Of a stretch of 64,000 bases of DNA, positions 27,401 through 39,829 are shown piece after piece (position 1 is the stretch's first letter; every line of letters begins with the position of its first letter). Origin of the DNA: Sitta carolinensis (Eukaryota; Chordata; Aves; Passeriformes; Sittidae); assembly GCA_032173965.1 (NCBI GenBank), contig JAVUNC010000006.1, forward strand, positions 38,473,870 to 38,537,869, read 5' to 3'. The translations under genes were made by a program, and so were the position numbers. Under the pieces are notes generated by a model, which was not told the DNA's origin, made no database searches, and saw nothing but the letters and a program-made list of their open reading frames with translations.

Positions 27401-29813
27401 TTCTTGGCTGTCTGGGAAGAACAGTTTCATCACAAAGCTCTCCTTCTGTCTCCTTTTTTCCAATGACAGAATTTTATTAAAAAGGAAGATACAAATGTAC
27501 ACATTCCTAATCTCACTTTTCCTTGCAAGTCATTGATATTGCTGTTGTCAGGATGTTGTGAATTTAGAACCAGTGAAGAGATGTCCCAAAAAGATAATGT
27601 GTCTTTAAAATGTTTTGGAATCCCTGTAATAAATAATGCATATAACAGCATGAGAAATAATACGACTAAAACCTAAATGGCACAGTTCAGGAGTTATCAA
27701 CTCAGCTGGATTAAAAGTTAAACCTTAGACCTGAATAACTCAAACTGAGCTCTAGATCTGAACATAACTTCATAGGTACAATTCAAACAGCTAATTAATT
27801 TTTAACATAAGCAACTTTGCTTCAGTGGGAAAAAGATTATCTAGTAAAAGGTAAGTCCATCCCAAGTTAAATCCCTTAAAGAATATGGCTTATGTGATCT
27901 TCTAAGTGCCCTCACAATAATTACATTTTTTGAACTCTGCTGCTTTGCAGCTCTTATATCCAGTGTTGCTTGAGGACACAAAGATAGTGAGTAGCTGTGA
28001 TGGGTTGAGCTGGCCAAATGGCAGTGCATGCATGAAAATCATTTATTCTTTAATGCTTTAGCATAAACAAACAAGTTACATGTTAATAAAGATATAGATA
28101 TCTATTACACAAAAATATGCTGTACATTTTATAAAGTTAAGCTTCATCCCACCCACTTAATGTGGAAAATTCAGGTGTGTAAGGCAAACCAGAGCCTTTC
28201 AGTTTCATCACCTTGTCCAAAAGAACAAGAATCCAAATTTGGGCCAAAACATCATGGTTGTTAGTACAAAACAGGCATAACGGACTTACTTTCAAAGATA
28301 GAATGATAGCTAACAAGCCATAGATTAAAAAAAAACAAAAAAAATCCAAATTGTATGGTTTTTCATTAGTGTCATTCACTCATCCAACATGCAGCTATCA
28401 GAGGCTGCTGAGTACAGTGGAGTCTGGCAGGGGCTTGTGTGATCAGAACCTAGGTCTGCATAATGACTGTATTGATAATGTCTCAGGCTGGAAGCCAAGG
28501 CACATAACTCAGACATACCAACACCCTTTTTCTCTGTTCCACAGTTAGTGCAACTGCCTGCCTCTAAGAGTGCTTTACTGGCATGGTCAGCTGATTTTTC
28601 CAGGTGGAGATTAAGTACGTTTATAATACCCTTCAAAATACTCAGCTGCAGGAACTGCAGAGATTGCAAAGGGTTTTATTAAATGCAAAGAGAACAAAGA
28701 ACTCACAATCTCCTACAGCGTATTAAAAGAGTGGTTCCATACATAAGCAAATAAATAATGATGCGTTCACATAAATATAATGGATTTCTCTTCTCCATCT
28801 ATGGTTCTTTCCCTCCTGCAATTATTTCTGAGTGAAGTGAAATTGTAAATAGCTTTACCCACTAAATGATCTTGAGAAAATTATTTCTGAAGTGCCACAG
28901 TGGAGCTTGGGGGCTTTTCCCAATCATTCAGTGCTCAGATGATTAGCTAGAAGCAAATTTTTGCAACTATGCTCACTAGGGCAAAAACACATTGTGAGGA
29001 ATGATGAAAGCGGAACCTAAGTCACATTTGATTTTCAGCAGCAAAAGGCTTTGAAACAGGACTGCAAAGATGCTGAAGGCCACAACAGAAGTGCTTGCGA
29101 GAGCTGGGGTTGTGAACTGGAACAGTGAAAGCTGTAGTTATCCATACTGAACTAGCTAATCTACAAACTTCAGTTCAGGATAGAGATGCCAGACTTGGCC
29201 TGCAAGAGAGCCAAGGAGAGCAGTGAGCACTGCCATGTGAGAAATGAAGTACACTGGAAATATTGCCAAGTAAACCCAGGTTGGGACAGCATGGATGAGC
29301 AAACAGCCCTGGCAGAGCTGTACAGTGCCCCTGCATGGTGCCTGGCTCCAGCCAGAGATGCTCAAACTTTCCACTCAAAAAAGACAAGAGCAAATCCATC
29401 AGTTTTACAGTTCCTTCAGAGTCTCAGGGCACTTTAGTTCTCCAACTAAGGCATTAAGAAAAGAAGTAATTATCTACCTAGTTTGAATTAGTTCCTTATA
29501 GATAGAGAAGACCCTTTGAAACACCTGTATAAAACACTCCTGTGACTAAACTAATCTTCCACACCATTACCAAGATTACTCTGGAAATGCAGGCATTCCT
29601 TACTGTTCTGATCGAAGAAATGCACTGCCTCAGTCAGAAGGTGATTCTTTTACCCGATAGGTTTCAAGAAAATTTACCAATTCCCCCCAGTGTCTGTGAG
29701 AAGCTTACACCTTAAGAGAGCTCCTCGGCCACAAAAAATCTCCTAAGTAATCCGAATCTTGATATTTTTCATAACAAAGGAAATAATTTGCACAATAGAT
29801 CACTTTGAAAAAC
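24414..29813. other. Noncoding unique sequence, no gene seen
   Basis: This is AT-rich unique DNA. The interval 26100-26600 is somewhat more GC-rich and carries a 119-codon minus-strand frame without any recognisable domain. A polypyrimidine run ending in CAG at about 25708-25721 resembles a splice acceptor, but no believable exon follows it. No repeat family is recognised. Confidence 0.6.
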
Positions 29814-29835
29814 AGTTAATCAGTACTGATTAACT
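29814..29835. repeat. Perfect 22-bp palindrome with HNF1-like half-sites
   Basis: The half AGTTAATCAGT (29814-29824) is followed directly by its exact reverse complement (29825-29835). The outer GTTAAT/ATTAAC half-sites resemble HNF1 sites, but they are 8 bp apart, whereas the classical HNF1 site has a 1-bp gap. A perfect 22-bp palindrome is rarely expected by chance in 64 kb. Confidence 0.95.
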
Positions 29836-32800
29836 CAGCCTCAACATCATCTATATGCTAGAAAACTGAAAGAGTCACAAGATTTTATTCATAAGAAATA
29901 TGCACAACTTGGGTTCCATCAGGCTCCCATCAGCCGAGAAGAGTGTTAACATTCAAGGAAGGGACAGAGAATAAGGCTGCCAAAAGAAAGAGTTTACTCT
30001 TGATTCTCATAATGGCCAAAGTTATTCAGCTTCATTCTGTAATAGAAAAGGATGTCAGGATGGCAACCCAAGGTGTTGTTAGGAAATGATTGGTGCCCAT
30101 CTGCTCACTATTTTTCTTCACCAAACACATGCACTGTTGTCATACTGCAGAATGGCTCATGCCCATTCTCTGATATATCCAATGCACACGAATAGGTTGT
30201 TTAGGAGGCTCGATAGCAGAGTTAAATCATTGCCAATCAGAAACAGCTGCTCACCAGAAAAAGCTGTTCCACTGATGCAAGAGAGGTGCTGGTCTTGTTC
30301 CTTTAACTCGATGCAGTCACAAGAGTATCTCCTCACTAAACACAACCCACACTACACATTTCTGCTTAAAGATTGTTGAAGATGAGGTCTACACTAGCAG
30401 AATGGTGTGGCAGCCTTTCAGATGGATATTGGCTGGTTCTCACTCCAGACACCAGTAGGAGTCCGTTCGAGGGGGCATCCAATTCTGCAAATTTTCTGTG
30501 ACTGAGAAAGATCCACAACTATGCATAGCTCTGGATATCATGACTGGAAGCAACAAATGTAAGAAAACCATATATGATCTTCATCTCCTATTTTGATAGA
30601 AGAATTAGCAAGCCATAAGACTGGCTAGGACAGACTGAGTGTTTCTCTCAGAAACAGAGAGTATGAATGCATGCATTAAAATGGATTTTTAAATGTATGT
30701 TGGCCTGAAGGAAACAGCTTTGTTCAAATCTTGGTAAACAGTTATTCACTCTCTCCCTGCCTTTTGAAGCAGATGTTCATTGAACTATGAGAGGGAAAAA
30801 AGTCCAGGAAGTGTTCAAGATCTGCAGCCTCATCAAAAGGTTCAGGTACATCTTTTGTCACTATGATGGGTACAGCTCATCTCCGCTCACAGTAAATTAA
30901 ACTGATCCCAGCAGCTGAGACTACACTGTGTCAAAGAGCTAGGTGTGCAACAGAGCAGAAGATACAATTGGAATAACCATCATCAACAACATTTTGTCAG
31001 CTAAGAAATGACTCCTCTGATCTCCATCCTCATTGCTAATTTATTACAAACCATCTTCTATTAAGAAATATCATTAGATGTCTTCTTGGCTTTGATATTT
31101 CATACTTGAAATCAAAGTATAATTTTTGATACATGAACATGTAGTGAGGGACACACCTACCACAGAGCTATGAGGGAGTACCTCATCTGCTACAGTACCT
31201 TCATCTGTAAATGAGTAATGAGTAAATGGCATGGACTGACTGTAAAAAAACAATTCAATCACTTTTAGCTGGCCTCTAATTAGCATAAAAACCAACGGCA
31301 AGCACACAACTATCTCTGCATTAAACCAATACATTCCCAGAAATAAATGGGGTAAAGGTGCTTCAGGACACTACAGACATCTCCTTCAAAATGTTCTGGC
31401 AAGAAGACAGGGAATTCTGCTTTTTTGGATATTTTTGTGTAAGTGATCAGTCACCCTCTCTACTAAATTGCACCTGATTTTCTGTTTGGATATATTTAGA
31501 TTCAGCTCCAAGTTACCGTTTTTCATTATATATTCCTCTGCAAATTAAAGATCTCATTAGTGCCTGGTATTTTCTTCCTGTAAACATACTTTTATACTGA
31601 CACCAGGTTACCTTAATTTTCCTTTCCTAAGGTGTCTTTTAAAAATGATGGAACAGTGTTGCAAATAATACATCTGGGGAGACTTTCGGATAGTTATTTT
31701 ATTCTGTACCTAATTTTCTCTCCGATATTTCAAAATATCCAAAAGTTGTGTATGCAGGCTTCACATATTAACTAGCTAGGAATTTAATGAAAGTACGGAA
31801 CTACAGACCTGCAGAGCTGCACTATACTTTTAAATTGATAAGGGTTTTTCCTTCTGTCTTTATCAGATCCCAGATTAGAAAATGTTGGGGTTTTTTTCTA
31901 GGTTCAACAGAATACTGCGTTTTTTCACTGTATCTTTGTTCTTGCTGGATATTTTCAATAGCTGCAATATTTTAACTCTAGAAATGGCTGCATGTGCCTA
32001 TGGTTTGAAAGCTACATCTGGAATACTGAGACTTATTAGAGATTACTGGAGCTTTTTTCTGGAAAAGGAAAGTAGTATTAAATGTATTAACTTTTAATAC
32101 AGAGTAAATGTCTGCTAGAAACAGCACTGAAGTTCTGTTTATTTTTGACCTTGAGATTACAGTTTGTATGTTTTACAGAATCACGGTAGCAATTTGAAAC
32201 CACACATGCTTTGCATTTAACCATGTCAACAATGATGAATCTGGCTATCAGAGGGAATACTTACAGCTGTCAGTTTGAATTAAGGCTATATTTATCCTTT
32301 AAAATGCTGCTGATAATAATGACTTCTCCAAAGAGTCAATAACTCCTCAAAAAAGATGAAAAAAGAAAAGCACAGGGAACAACAAATCAGATTCATATTT
32401 TTCACGCAGTATCTTCCACTCTACCTTCTCTGTTCAGGTGAATTCAGTAGCTTTAGAGTTATGAACCTGGGACTTGAAAACATATGGAACAAAAAAGCAG
32501 TCCCAGGGCATCAATTTAACAATCTCAGTGAGTCCTAAACAAATACAATAATTCATTGCAAGATCTCTAAGGAGAGGCATAAAGTTAGGCATGTGCTTCT
32601 GCATTGTGTTTAGTGAAGAAAAAAGATCTCTTAGATACTATTGCCATTTTCAGAGTAAATCTTTCTTCTTCAAACCACCCTGAACTTTTTCCAATTCAGA
32701 GTGTTTGGCTGAAGTAATTCCATGATCTCTGTTCTTCCCCTTCCCAAAGTCTGCCAGATAAAAATACATCTTCCATTTTGATTCTTCTCACAGAAGAAAA

Positions 32801-34819
32801 AGGAGTGGAGAAACACAAGGGTAGTTGCACAGGTGTTTTTACTTCATATATAAAAGAAAAATTTTGTTTAAAAGGTTTTCAGCATTAAGAACCAGTAATT
32901 TAGCAAGAACGGGAAAAATTTTCTGTACTTTGGAAACAACTATTTGTTTTTAGAATGTGTGGGTGGTGTAGAGATGTCATGACTAATGTGATTTGCAATA
33001 TAACTTGATCAAATTGCAGCGACATCAGTACTGGTACAGAGCGCTAGACTGTCACTCCTAGAATATAAAGTTCACAGAATAGATACAACTTCAGTTATAA
33101 AGGAGAGATTCCTATTGATTCCTGCAAACGTGTTACACTGGGAGAGACATTTTCCAGAAAGGGGACTGAGTTTCCTTCAGTTTTTCATCTGAAGATGTCA
33201 AAGACACCAGAAAACTATCCGTGTGCTTTTTAAAGAGGGCTAACTCCTTGTCTACAGCCAAATAAAATTCATCCAACTGAAAAAGGCCAGCCAAAAATCT
33301 CACAGAATATATGATAACTCTCTATCGCCATGGAAATGGACAAGCATCTAACTTCTTTCTTCTGCAAATTCCAGCAGTCCTTTCTTTTGCTGTAACTATA
33401 AGCAGAACGTGCTGAACACACGTTCAGTGGGCAAATAAATGAATTGAAAGGATAATAATTAGCTCCATGTGGAAACGTAAGGTTCATATATACATCAGGT
33501 TGCCAGATTGAAAATTACCTCTATTAAGCCAAATAAATTACTCATGTACTGTACTAGAGGTAATCCATAAAGGAACTTACTTCTACCTTTGTACCAACCT
33601 GTGTTAATTTAGATAATAATAAGTGATGATTTGCCACATCAAATGATTGCAATAACTCCATAAAGTTTTATCCTAGCAATTGGCCCTTCTCAATTAAAGA
33701 ACTGCACTAATCATTGCAAGCCAAGATTTCCTAGGAGATCCCCTCTTGCTATCATTGCACTGATAAGAGGGGTCAAGAGGTCACCATCTGAAATCTACCC
33801 AGAGATTTCAACAGACCTGTTTCACTATTGCACCAAGTGATAAGAGTCTGTATAGTTTTATTCAAGCCTGCACACTGCAAACATATCACACTAATACAAT
33901 AACCTTGGTTTACTTCCATATGCTGGGTAATTGCCATGTACTAAGCGATAAATTAAAAAGATTAACCAAAGTACTAACTACAATAAAGCAGCTAATTTAA
34001 GAATTTCAGCTCTATATTATCTTCTCCTTATTGAAACTGAACTTAAAAATCCTGCCTCTGCCTCAGCTAATGATAAAATGTTAGATAAAGACAGGTTTCT
34101 GTATTCTCTATTGGTTGACAAATAACAGTTTATCCTCTAATTATGCAGCTCAAATAGCATTTTCCTTGACTGCAATTCCACACTTGCTTATGAATCTTAG
34201 CCTGCCTAAGTGGAAGACTGCCCCCACAGCAGTAGTTTTCAGTCTCCTGCAGGTTAGAGGACAGAGAAGTTGTCAGCATGTCAACAAAGGCAATTCCAGA
34301 AAAAATTCCTGGTGTGATGTGGAAATAGCGAAAACAAAGAACAGATCACCAAGGCTCCACCAATACTCTGGAGTTTATAGAGCTTTTGCCATTATCTGTA
34401 AGCCTTTCAATGCACATTGAAAAGATGCAGTTAAAAAATAATAAAAACTCTTTCAGTTAATCAACAACTCATTAAATCTTTGGGGAGGATGTCTGCCCCC
34501 TTTGCATCACTCCCTAAATAAACAGTATGTGTTGATGGTCAGGAAGAGATTCAGGCTGTTTTGGTCCTGAGTATGAAACCTAAATCCTGCACCACTAGTC
34601 ACCTGCCTGGGCTCTTTTGCACCCCAGCATGTCTCTAACTGTAAGCTGTGAAGTCCTCCATTACTATTCTGAACATTGTAAAAACAAGAAGTGTGTGAAA
34701 CTGCCAAATGTATGCTCAGAAGGGGCTTTAGAATGAGGCTGTGCAGTTGCATCTCTTTGAAATCTAAAACATGGATTTACAACATGCTATCTTGATAGAC
34801 ATTGCTCCTTGCTACCATT
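29836..34819. other. Noncoding unique sequence, no gene seen
   Basis: No exon or repeat was recognised. The stretches at about 33590-33790 and 33890-34090 are unique, non-repetitive and dense in TAAT, ATTGC and GATTAA words, which is typical of vertebrate conserved noncoding DNA; this is inference only. Confidence 0.6.
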
Positions 34820-35213
34820 CATAAAATGATAAAATCATAGACACATAAAGGTTGGAAAAGACCTTAAAGAAGTTAAACAGGACTGCTCCCAGTACTGAGC
34901 CCTGGGGAACACCTCTAGGGACTGGTTGCAAACTTGCTGTGGCACCTTTTACCACTCTCTGGACCTGGCCATCAGGACAGTTTTTAACCCAGTGAAAAGT
35001 GCACCTGTCCAAGCAATGGGCTGCCAGCTTCCCCAGGAGAATGATGTGGGAGACAGTATCAAAGGCTTTACTGAAGTCTAGGTAGAACTACATCCATAGC
35101 CTTTCCTTCATCCTCTAGTCAGGTCACCTGGCCATAAAAGGAAGTCATGTCATAAGTCGAAGAGTAAGAGAAATCCTCTCCTTGTAGGTTGGCTCATCCT
35201 GGCAGTACTGGGA
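34820..35213 (-). mobile_element. Internally deleted CR1 LINE (RT fragment joined to 3' end)
   Basis: Read on the minus strand, the element carries part of the CR1 ORF2 reverse transcriptase, including the GVPQGSVLG motif (codons around 34905-34931), with frame kept over roughly 60 residues. It then jumps at about 34865-34880 to the extreme 3' end, seen on the plus strand as AAGGTTGGAAAAGACCTT (34848-34865) next to degenerate 8-mer repeats at 34820-34842. The rest of the RT domain and most of the 3' UTR, roughly 0.9 kb in a full CR1, is missing. The 5' end is a truncation; similarity is clear to about 35150 and fades by 35213. The copy is dead: no start, no catalytic YxDD-type region, no endonuclease. 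Confidence 0.93.
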
Positions 35214-35639
35214 AAGGCACTATGTTCATCACAAGTAACCTTTAGCATCACACCATAGTTCTCCCTCTTTGTAGTACAAAAGCAACACAAGATTTTTTCC
35301 CTGAATTGTGTTTATTCTGCCAAACTCAGAGCATGTCTATACTAAGGACATAACTACATCTTACCCCACTCTGTGCTCAAAGCCATCTTAAAATGAACCA
35401 GCTGCAAATTGCAGCTACATTACTGTGGCGCTATGCCCAGGCTAACGTCCTGCCACTTATCCAGTCCCATTATCTGGGTCACAATGCCAGGCTATCACAA
35501 CTCTGTAAATTTTGGTCTTGATCTTACTCATGTCTGAATAACTTCATAGTCAGGCAGAGTGTTCTCATATCCATTTCCATCTGTCCATTCTGTCCACACC
35601 ACCTCTGTCTGAAAAAACATAATCAAGCTCCATCTTAAA
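35214..35639. other. Unique spacer between CR1 fragments
   Basis: No gene or confident repeat is seen. Parts of it could belong to either flanking CR1-like segment but are too diverged to assign by eye. Confidence 0.5.
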
Positions 35640-36180
35640 ACAGTTTTCTGACTCTTTCCATCTGCTGGCTCTTCATCTTTGGAAATTCTCTAAAAATCTC
35701 ACCACCGTAACAGTTAAGAATTCTCCTGTCATCTCCAAATTCCATTTATCCATCGCAAATTTATACTGTTATCTTTTTGGGTAAACTTTGCCTTTTTGAG
35801 CTTAAAAAAACATTGCCCTCCTTTGTGCTTAACTGACTGATGCAGTTACAGGGAATAATCACCTCCACTCCTACCATTTGCTCTGCAAGGCTGAATAAAT
35901 CAAAATGGTTTACAATCATTTTCTGAGAAGAACTTTTCATTCCTCAGCAACCTAGAAACTCTTTATCTGTTCCAGAAGAAATTCATCTTTCTTGAAAAGG
36001 AGTGACTAAAACCAGACACATTTTCTAAAAGAATCCTCAGCAGTTTGGTGCAGAACAGCACTAATATTTCCTAATTTCTGCTGGATGTATGACTGGTCTG
36101 CTGATATATCCTGGGATATAATTTGACATTTCCATCACCTTTTCATGTTTTTTTCCAAACTCTTTGTTCCACAAAACTGC
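35640..36180 (-). mobile_element. Probable very old CR1/L3-like 3' region
   Basis: Several blocks occur in the order expected of a minus-strand CR1-type 3' region: AAGGCTGAATAAATC (35887-35901), then GTGACTAAAACCAGACAC (36002-36019, corresponding to the usual aactggacaca block), then TTTCTGCTGGATG (about 36076) and a CTGGGATATAATTTG block (about 36110). Similarity is weak and patchy, so it could be a different ancient LINE or partly chance. No coding capacity remains. Ends are approximate. Confidence 0.42.
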
Positions 36181-37353
36181 ACTTTAAATCTCAGAGGAGT
36201 ATGTTCATGCACAGCATTTCTGATCCCTCTTAATTCCAAGCAAAGACAGTCTTCATCAGAAAAAGTTCAGATCTAAAGTCTAGGCACAAATACCTTGGAA
36301 TCTGACTATGCTCAAAAGTTGTTTTTAATTGGATCTATCTTTTCTTTGGAGTAAGCTATAAAAAAAATGCTCTACTAGGGTTCTGACATTTTCAGTTTAG
36401 GACTAATTTATATTGATGCAAAAATTCCAAGCAATTGAATAGCACAACCCCACCAGATGTTTTCCAAACCAGTTTCTAAACCCACTTCTTTTCCAGAAAT
36501 AGTCAAGAGAAGCAGAATGTTCTTCATCTCCCTGGACTGGTTTACCCACTCTATCCATTCAGACCTCTGATGTTCTGAGTAAAGCAAATACAAGAGCATT
36601 TTCTTCTCTGAATCCCCTCCATGCTTTTTGCAATCCCAATACAATGAAAAAAGATCCTGAAAAACCAGTGTGGTTTCTCTGACACTGGCCTTGGCATCTC
36701 TTCTCTCAAGTGGCTCTTGAAATTCAACAAGAAGATGACTCAAGTGCTTCTGGAAGGAGGGAGGGTATAGTGATGCCATTCACACCACACTCCATATAAT
36801 TTCTGAAGAACTCACAGGAAATGGCACCAAATAATCTCTTCACTGCCAGCTTTAACCAGCTCCTCACTGGATCATGACTAAGTTCACTCTTTACTAAACA
36901 GACACTGTCAGGTATTTTTATATTAGTTTGCATGGCTTTTTTTCCCCTCTGGATGTCTTAAGTAATTTCTTCTACTGCAGAAATAATTTTATTTTGAGCC
37001 AAGTTTTGAGTCAAGGTAAGTCTGTGAAGCTCTGCAGAAGTCAGTTCACACCACATGATGAGCTTTCCTTCAGCAGACTGATGTGGTTTTTTATCCCAAC
37101 TGTTTCTTTAAGACAGAAAAGAAACTCTTCATACTATCTATCTTTGTATTTCAGGTTAAATCCAGGACACTAGCAGCAAACTATATCAGTTAGTTTAAGT
37201 ACTGAATTGGTAGCATTTAGGAAAACTAAACAAAAAAATGTATGTAGTAAAAAAAATGTAAAGGGCATGATTACAAATAAGCTAAAATTTCAGTTAAAAA
37301 AACTGCCAAGATTTCAAAATCAATTTGTAAATTTGGCAGCATTTAAACCTTCT
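36181..37353. other. Noncoding sequence, no gene seen
   Basis: A 123-codon minus-strand open frame (36408-36779) was examined: it shows no recognisable domain, signal peptide or repeat and is judged to be chance. No repeat family is recognised. Confidence 0.6.
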
Positions 37354-37367
37354 CCCCCCCCCCCCCC
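37354..37367. repeat. Poly-C tract (14 C)
   Basis: Fourteen consecutive C (G on the other strand) sit in AT-rich surroundings. It is prone to sequencing and assembly length error and, on the G strand, could take part in intermolecular G-quadruplexes. Confidence 0.97.
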
Positions 37368-38253
37368 AACAGAACAGGAAAAAGTGATAGAGGATAAAAG
37401 TTCTGCTTTGTGAGCAGAGTGATTTATACGTGGACATGGAGTAACCTGTTGAACAGTAACTTAGGGAAGCTGACTGCTATTTTCAGACTTATGACATGCT
37501 TTATAAATCTCAATAAATTCCTTTATTTCTTGTGCCTCAATTTGCCTAGCTACAAATCAACAATAATGATTCAGACATCACACAGCCATTTGAAAATCAG
37601 AAAACACAACCTAAATGGTAGCTATTAACATCTAATTTTTTTCATGTAAACACAGGACAGTCCTTAACAGTTGTAACAAAATTGCACTGGAGTGTTGGAG
37701 ATCATGCTTTCACAGAATTCCTTTTAATTTAGATCCTCCCCAAGTCTCCTTTTAGCTCTGCTCTATTTTGCAGAGGTATTTTCCATACTGATTTATCTTT
37801 GCTTAGATAGGTTGTTTTTTTTTTTTTTCCAGAATGAGAGATTTTCCAGGTGTTCTGTACATTCATAAATGGCCTTTGAAGCAATACAATATAATTTCAG
37901 CTCTATTAATTCGATTCACTTGCTATCCTTGAAACAATTTTTGACTTTGCAGAAACCAGCGTTTGTATCTAATGTAGCAAGTATTGTAAATTGCCTTTAA
38001 GTGCTTAAAATTTAGTTTCAGACTGTATCTGGCATCCATTTGTCACAAAAATGCAGCAAAATATAAGGCTTTTATCAGCAACATCTAACATATCTGAAAG
38101 CCACAGACAAACTGTCAAACGGCAACAAATTTTGTTTGAATCTAACCTAAGTAAGATTTGAAATACAAGAGAGTGATGTAGCCAGTTAACACCCTAGGAT
38201 GCAAAATTAGTTTGCTTCTCAAGTATGGCAAGGCATATCTCCCCATGTGGGGG
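37368..38253. other. Unique sequence, possible conserved noncoding block
   Basis: No exon is seen. The interval about 37860-38115 is unique, not low-complexity, and contains TTAATTCGATT, CCTTTGAAG and GCCTTTAAGTGCTT words. By texture it is one of the better candidates in the window for a conserved noncoding element. There is a 14-nt T run near 37813-37828. Confidence 0.4.
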
Positions 38254-38303
38254 GTGTATGTGTGTATACATAAAGACATACACACACACATATATATATA
38301 TAT
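38254..38303. repeat. Compound TG/CA/TA microsatellite with opposed arms
   Basis: A TGTATGTGTGTATAC run (38254-38268) is followed, after a short spacer, by ACATACACACACACA and then (TA)n to 38303. The TG and CA halves face each other and could pair as an imperfect hairpin. Alternating purine-pyrimidine DNA of this kind can adopt Z-DNA. Confidence 0.93.
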
Positions 38304-39829
38304 CTCACACCTGGATGATGAATCTATTTCTTATCAAATTTGTTTACAGCACATCACAATCCCACCACATTAAAGACAGAGTTCCATGATGCAATGAAGC
38401 TGAACGGACAAATACTGGTGTTGTGTGTGTGCAGGCCTAAAGTCTGAACCCCTAAATGATTAAACAGGGAAAACTTCTACTGAAGTAAGAAGAACAATGT
38501 CAGATTAATCCTAATGCTTTCTACCTCTAAACACAGGTGCTATTATACTAATTTTCCAAATGTAAATTTACAGTACTTAATTTTAAACACTAACAACTAA
38601 AGTAAATAATTACTTAAAATCTGACTTTCATCACACAAGAATTGTAGCTTCCACTGAAGACAGTTATGGTCAAAAGCATTCAGGCTTAGATCAGGTATTA
38701 TAATTACGGTACTGAAGTACATAAGTCTTATTGAGTCTCTTAGTTTTTCAATTTCCTCCATTTGCAGATAAATATCTAAATAGGTGCTAACACTGCTGCA
38801 TGTATGAAATGAATGGAGAGACATGTTCCATTCCTCATCTTCAAATTTCATGCTCTTTCTATCCTGCCACAGCTTCAATAGTCCCTAGGACTGTTGAAAA
38901 ATACATGTGAGAGCCTCCTAGGTCTTTTTTAAGGTTCTACCAAGATCTCTATATATGGTTCTCACTGTCACTGCATCTTGAAAGAAAGTTAGGAGTCAAT
39001 TTGATGTCTACCTTACTGAAACAAAATAATTTGGAAATATGAGGTATTACAATGTTCAGCTTCTGGAGGATTACTTTTTGCAAAAAGGCACTGAAAATCC
39101 TTTGAAAGAAAGAGATCTTTTCCTTCACCTTAAATTTTACGTGGCAAGATCTTGGTTTGTGGGTAGGCAAAGCAGGAGGTAAGGCTCTCTGGTTCATTTA
39201 ATGAATTTCATGCAATTTCAGAAGCAGAATTAACCAGGAATACTTCTTTAGGAAAACCACTTGAAACTAAGCAATTATTTGAAAATTTGGCCCAAACCCT
39301 CTTGCATTTATGCCAGTTTAAATGTGATGCAAATTCACTAGCTTCTGTAGCACTGCTTTCAGATCACAGCCATAGCAAGAAAAGAACCAGCCCAACCTTC
39401 TTATTCCCAGCTCATAAACAACATGAATTCAGCCTGAGGTTTATGAAATCACTTCCATGCCACATATCCCCCCATTCTTCCTCTGCCTCATTTGCTGAAC
39501 AAATGAAAAAAAATCATTTTCAATGAAAAAGCAGCAGTAATGGAATTATAGCTGTGAAGGTAACCTTAGCCTATTCCAGCTCCAGCCCACAGCAAACTGC
39601 TGACTGCTGTTCCAGAGACCTGCACTCTGGAGTGGCCCAGCAGCAATCTCATTGTCTTGGGCTTCCTGTAGGAATAGGAAGGGCACACCTGGGCCTCCCT
39701 TGCATTGTCTGGGGATGTTGTTCTGCCTTTTCAACTGGATATTAAACCAAAGATGATATATCATCCAAGAATTATGTAAGGTCACGTTATTTTTAGATAT
39801 CTTATTAATCCATTGGGGTGATGCCTTAT
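38304..39829. other. Noncoding unique sequence, no gene seen
   Basis: No exon or repeat family is recognised. The part between about 39550 and 39720 is more GC-rich than its surroundings and carries overlapping open frames on both strands, none with a recognisable domain. On the minus strand the sequence just past the adjacent LTR does not begin with a TGG-type primer binding site, so this is not retroviral interior. Confidence 0.6.

Noticed and set aside
36408..36779. 123-codon minus-strand open frame
   Set aside because: No familiar motif, no conserved-looking pattern and no splice context that would make it an exon.
39550..39829. Retroviral interior next to the minus-strand LTR
   Set aside because: No primer binding site or polypurine tract adjoins the LTR and no gag, pol or env motif is seen.
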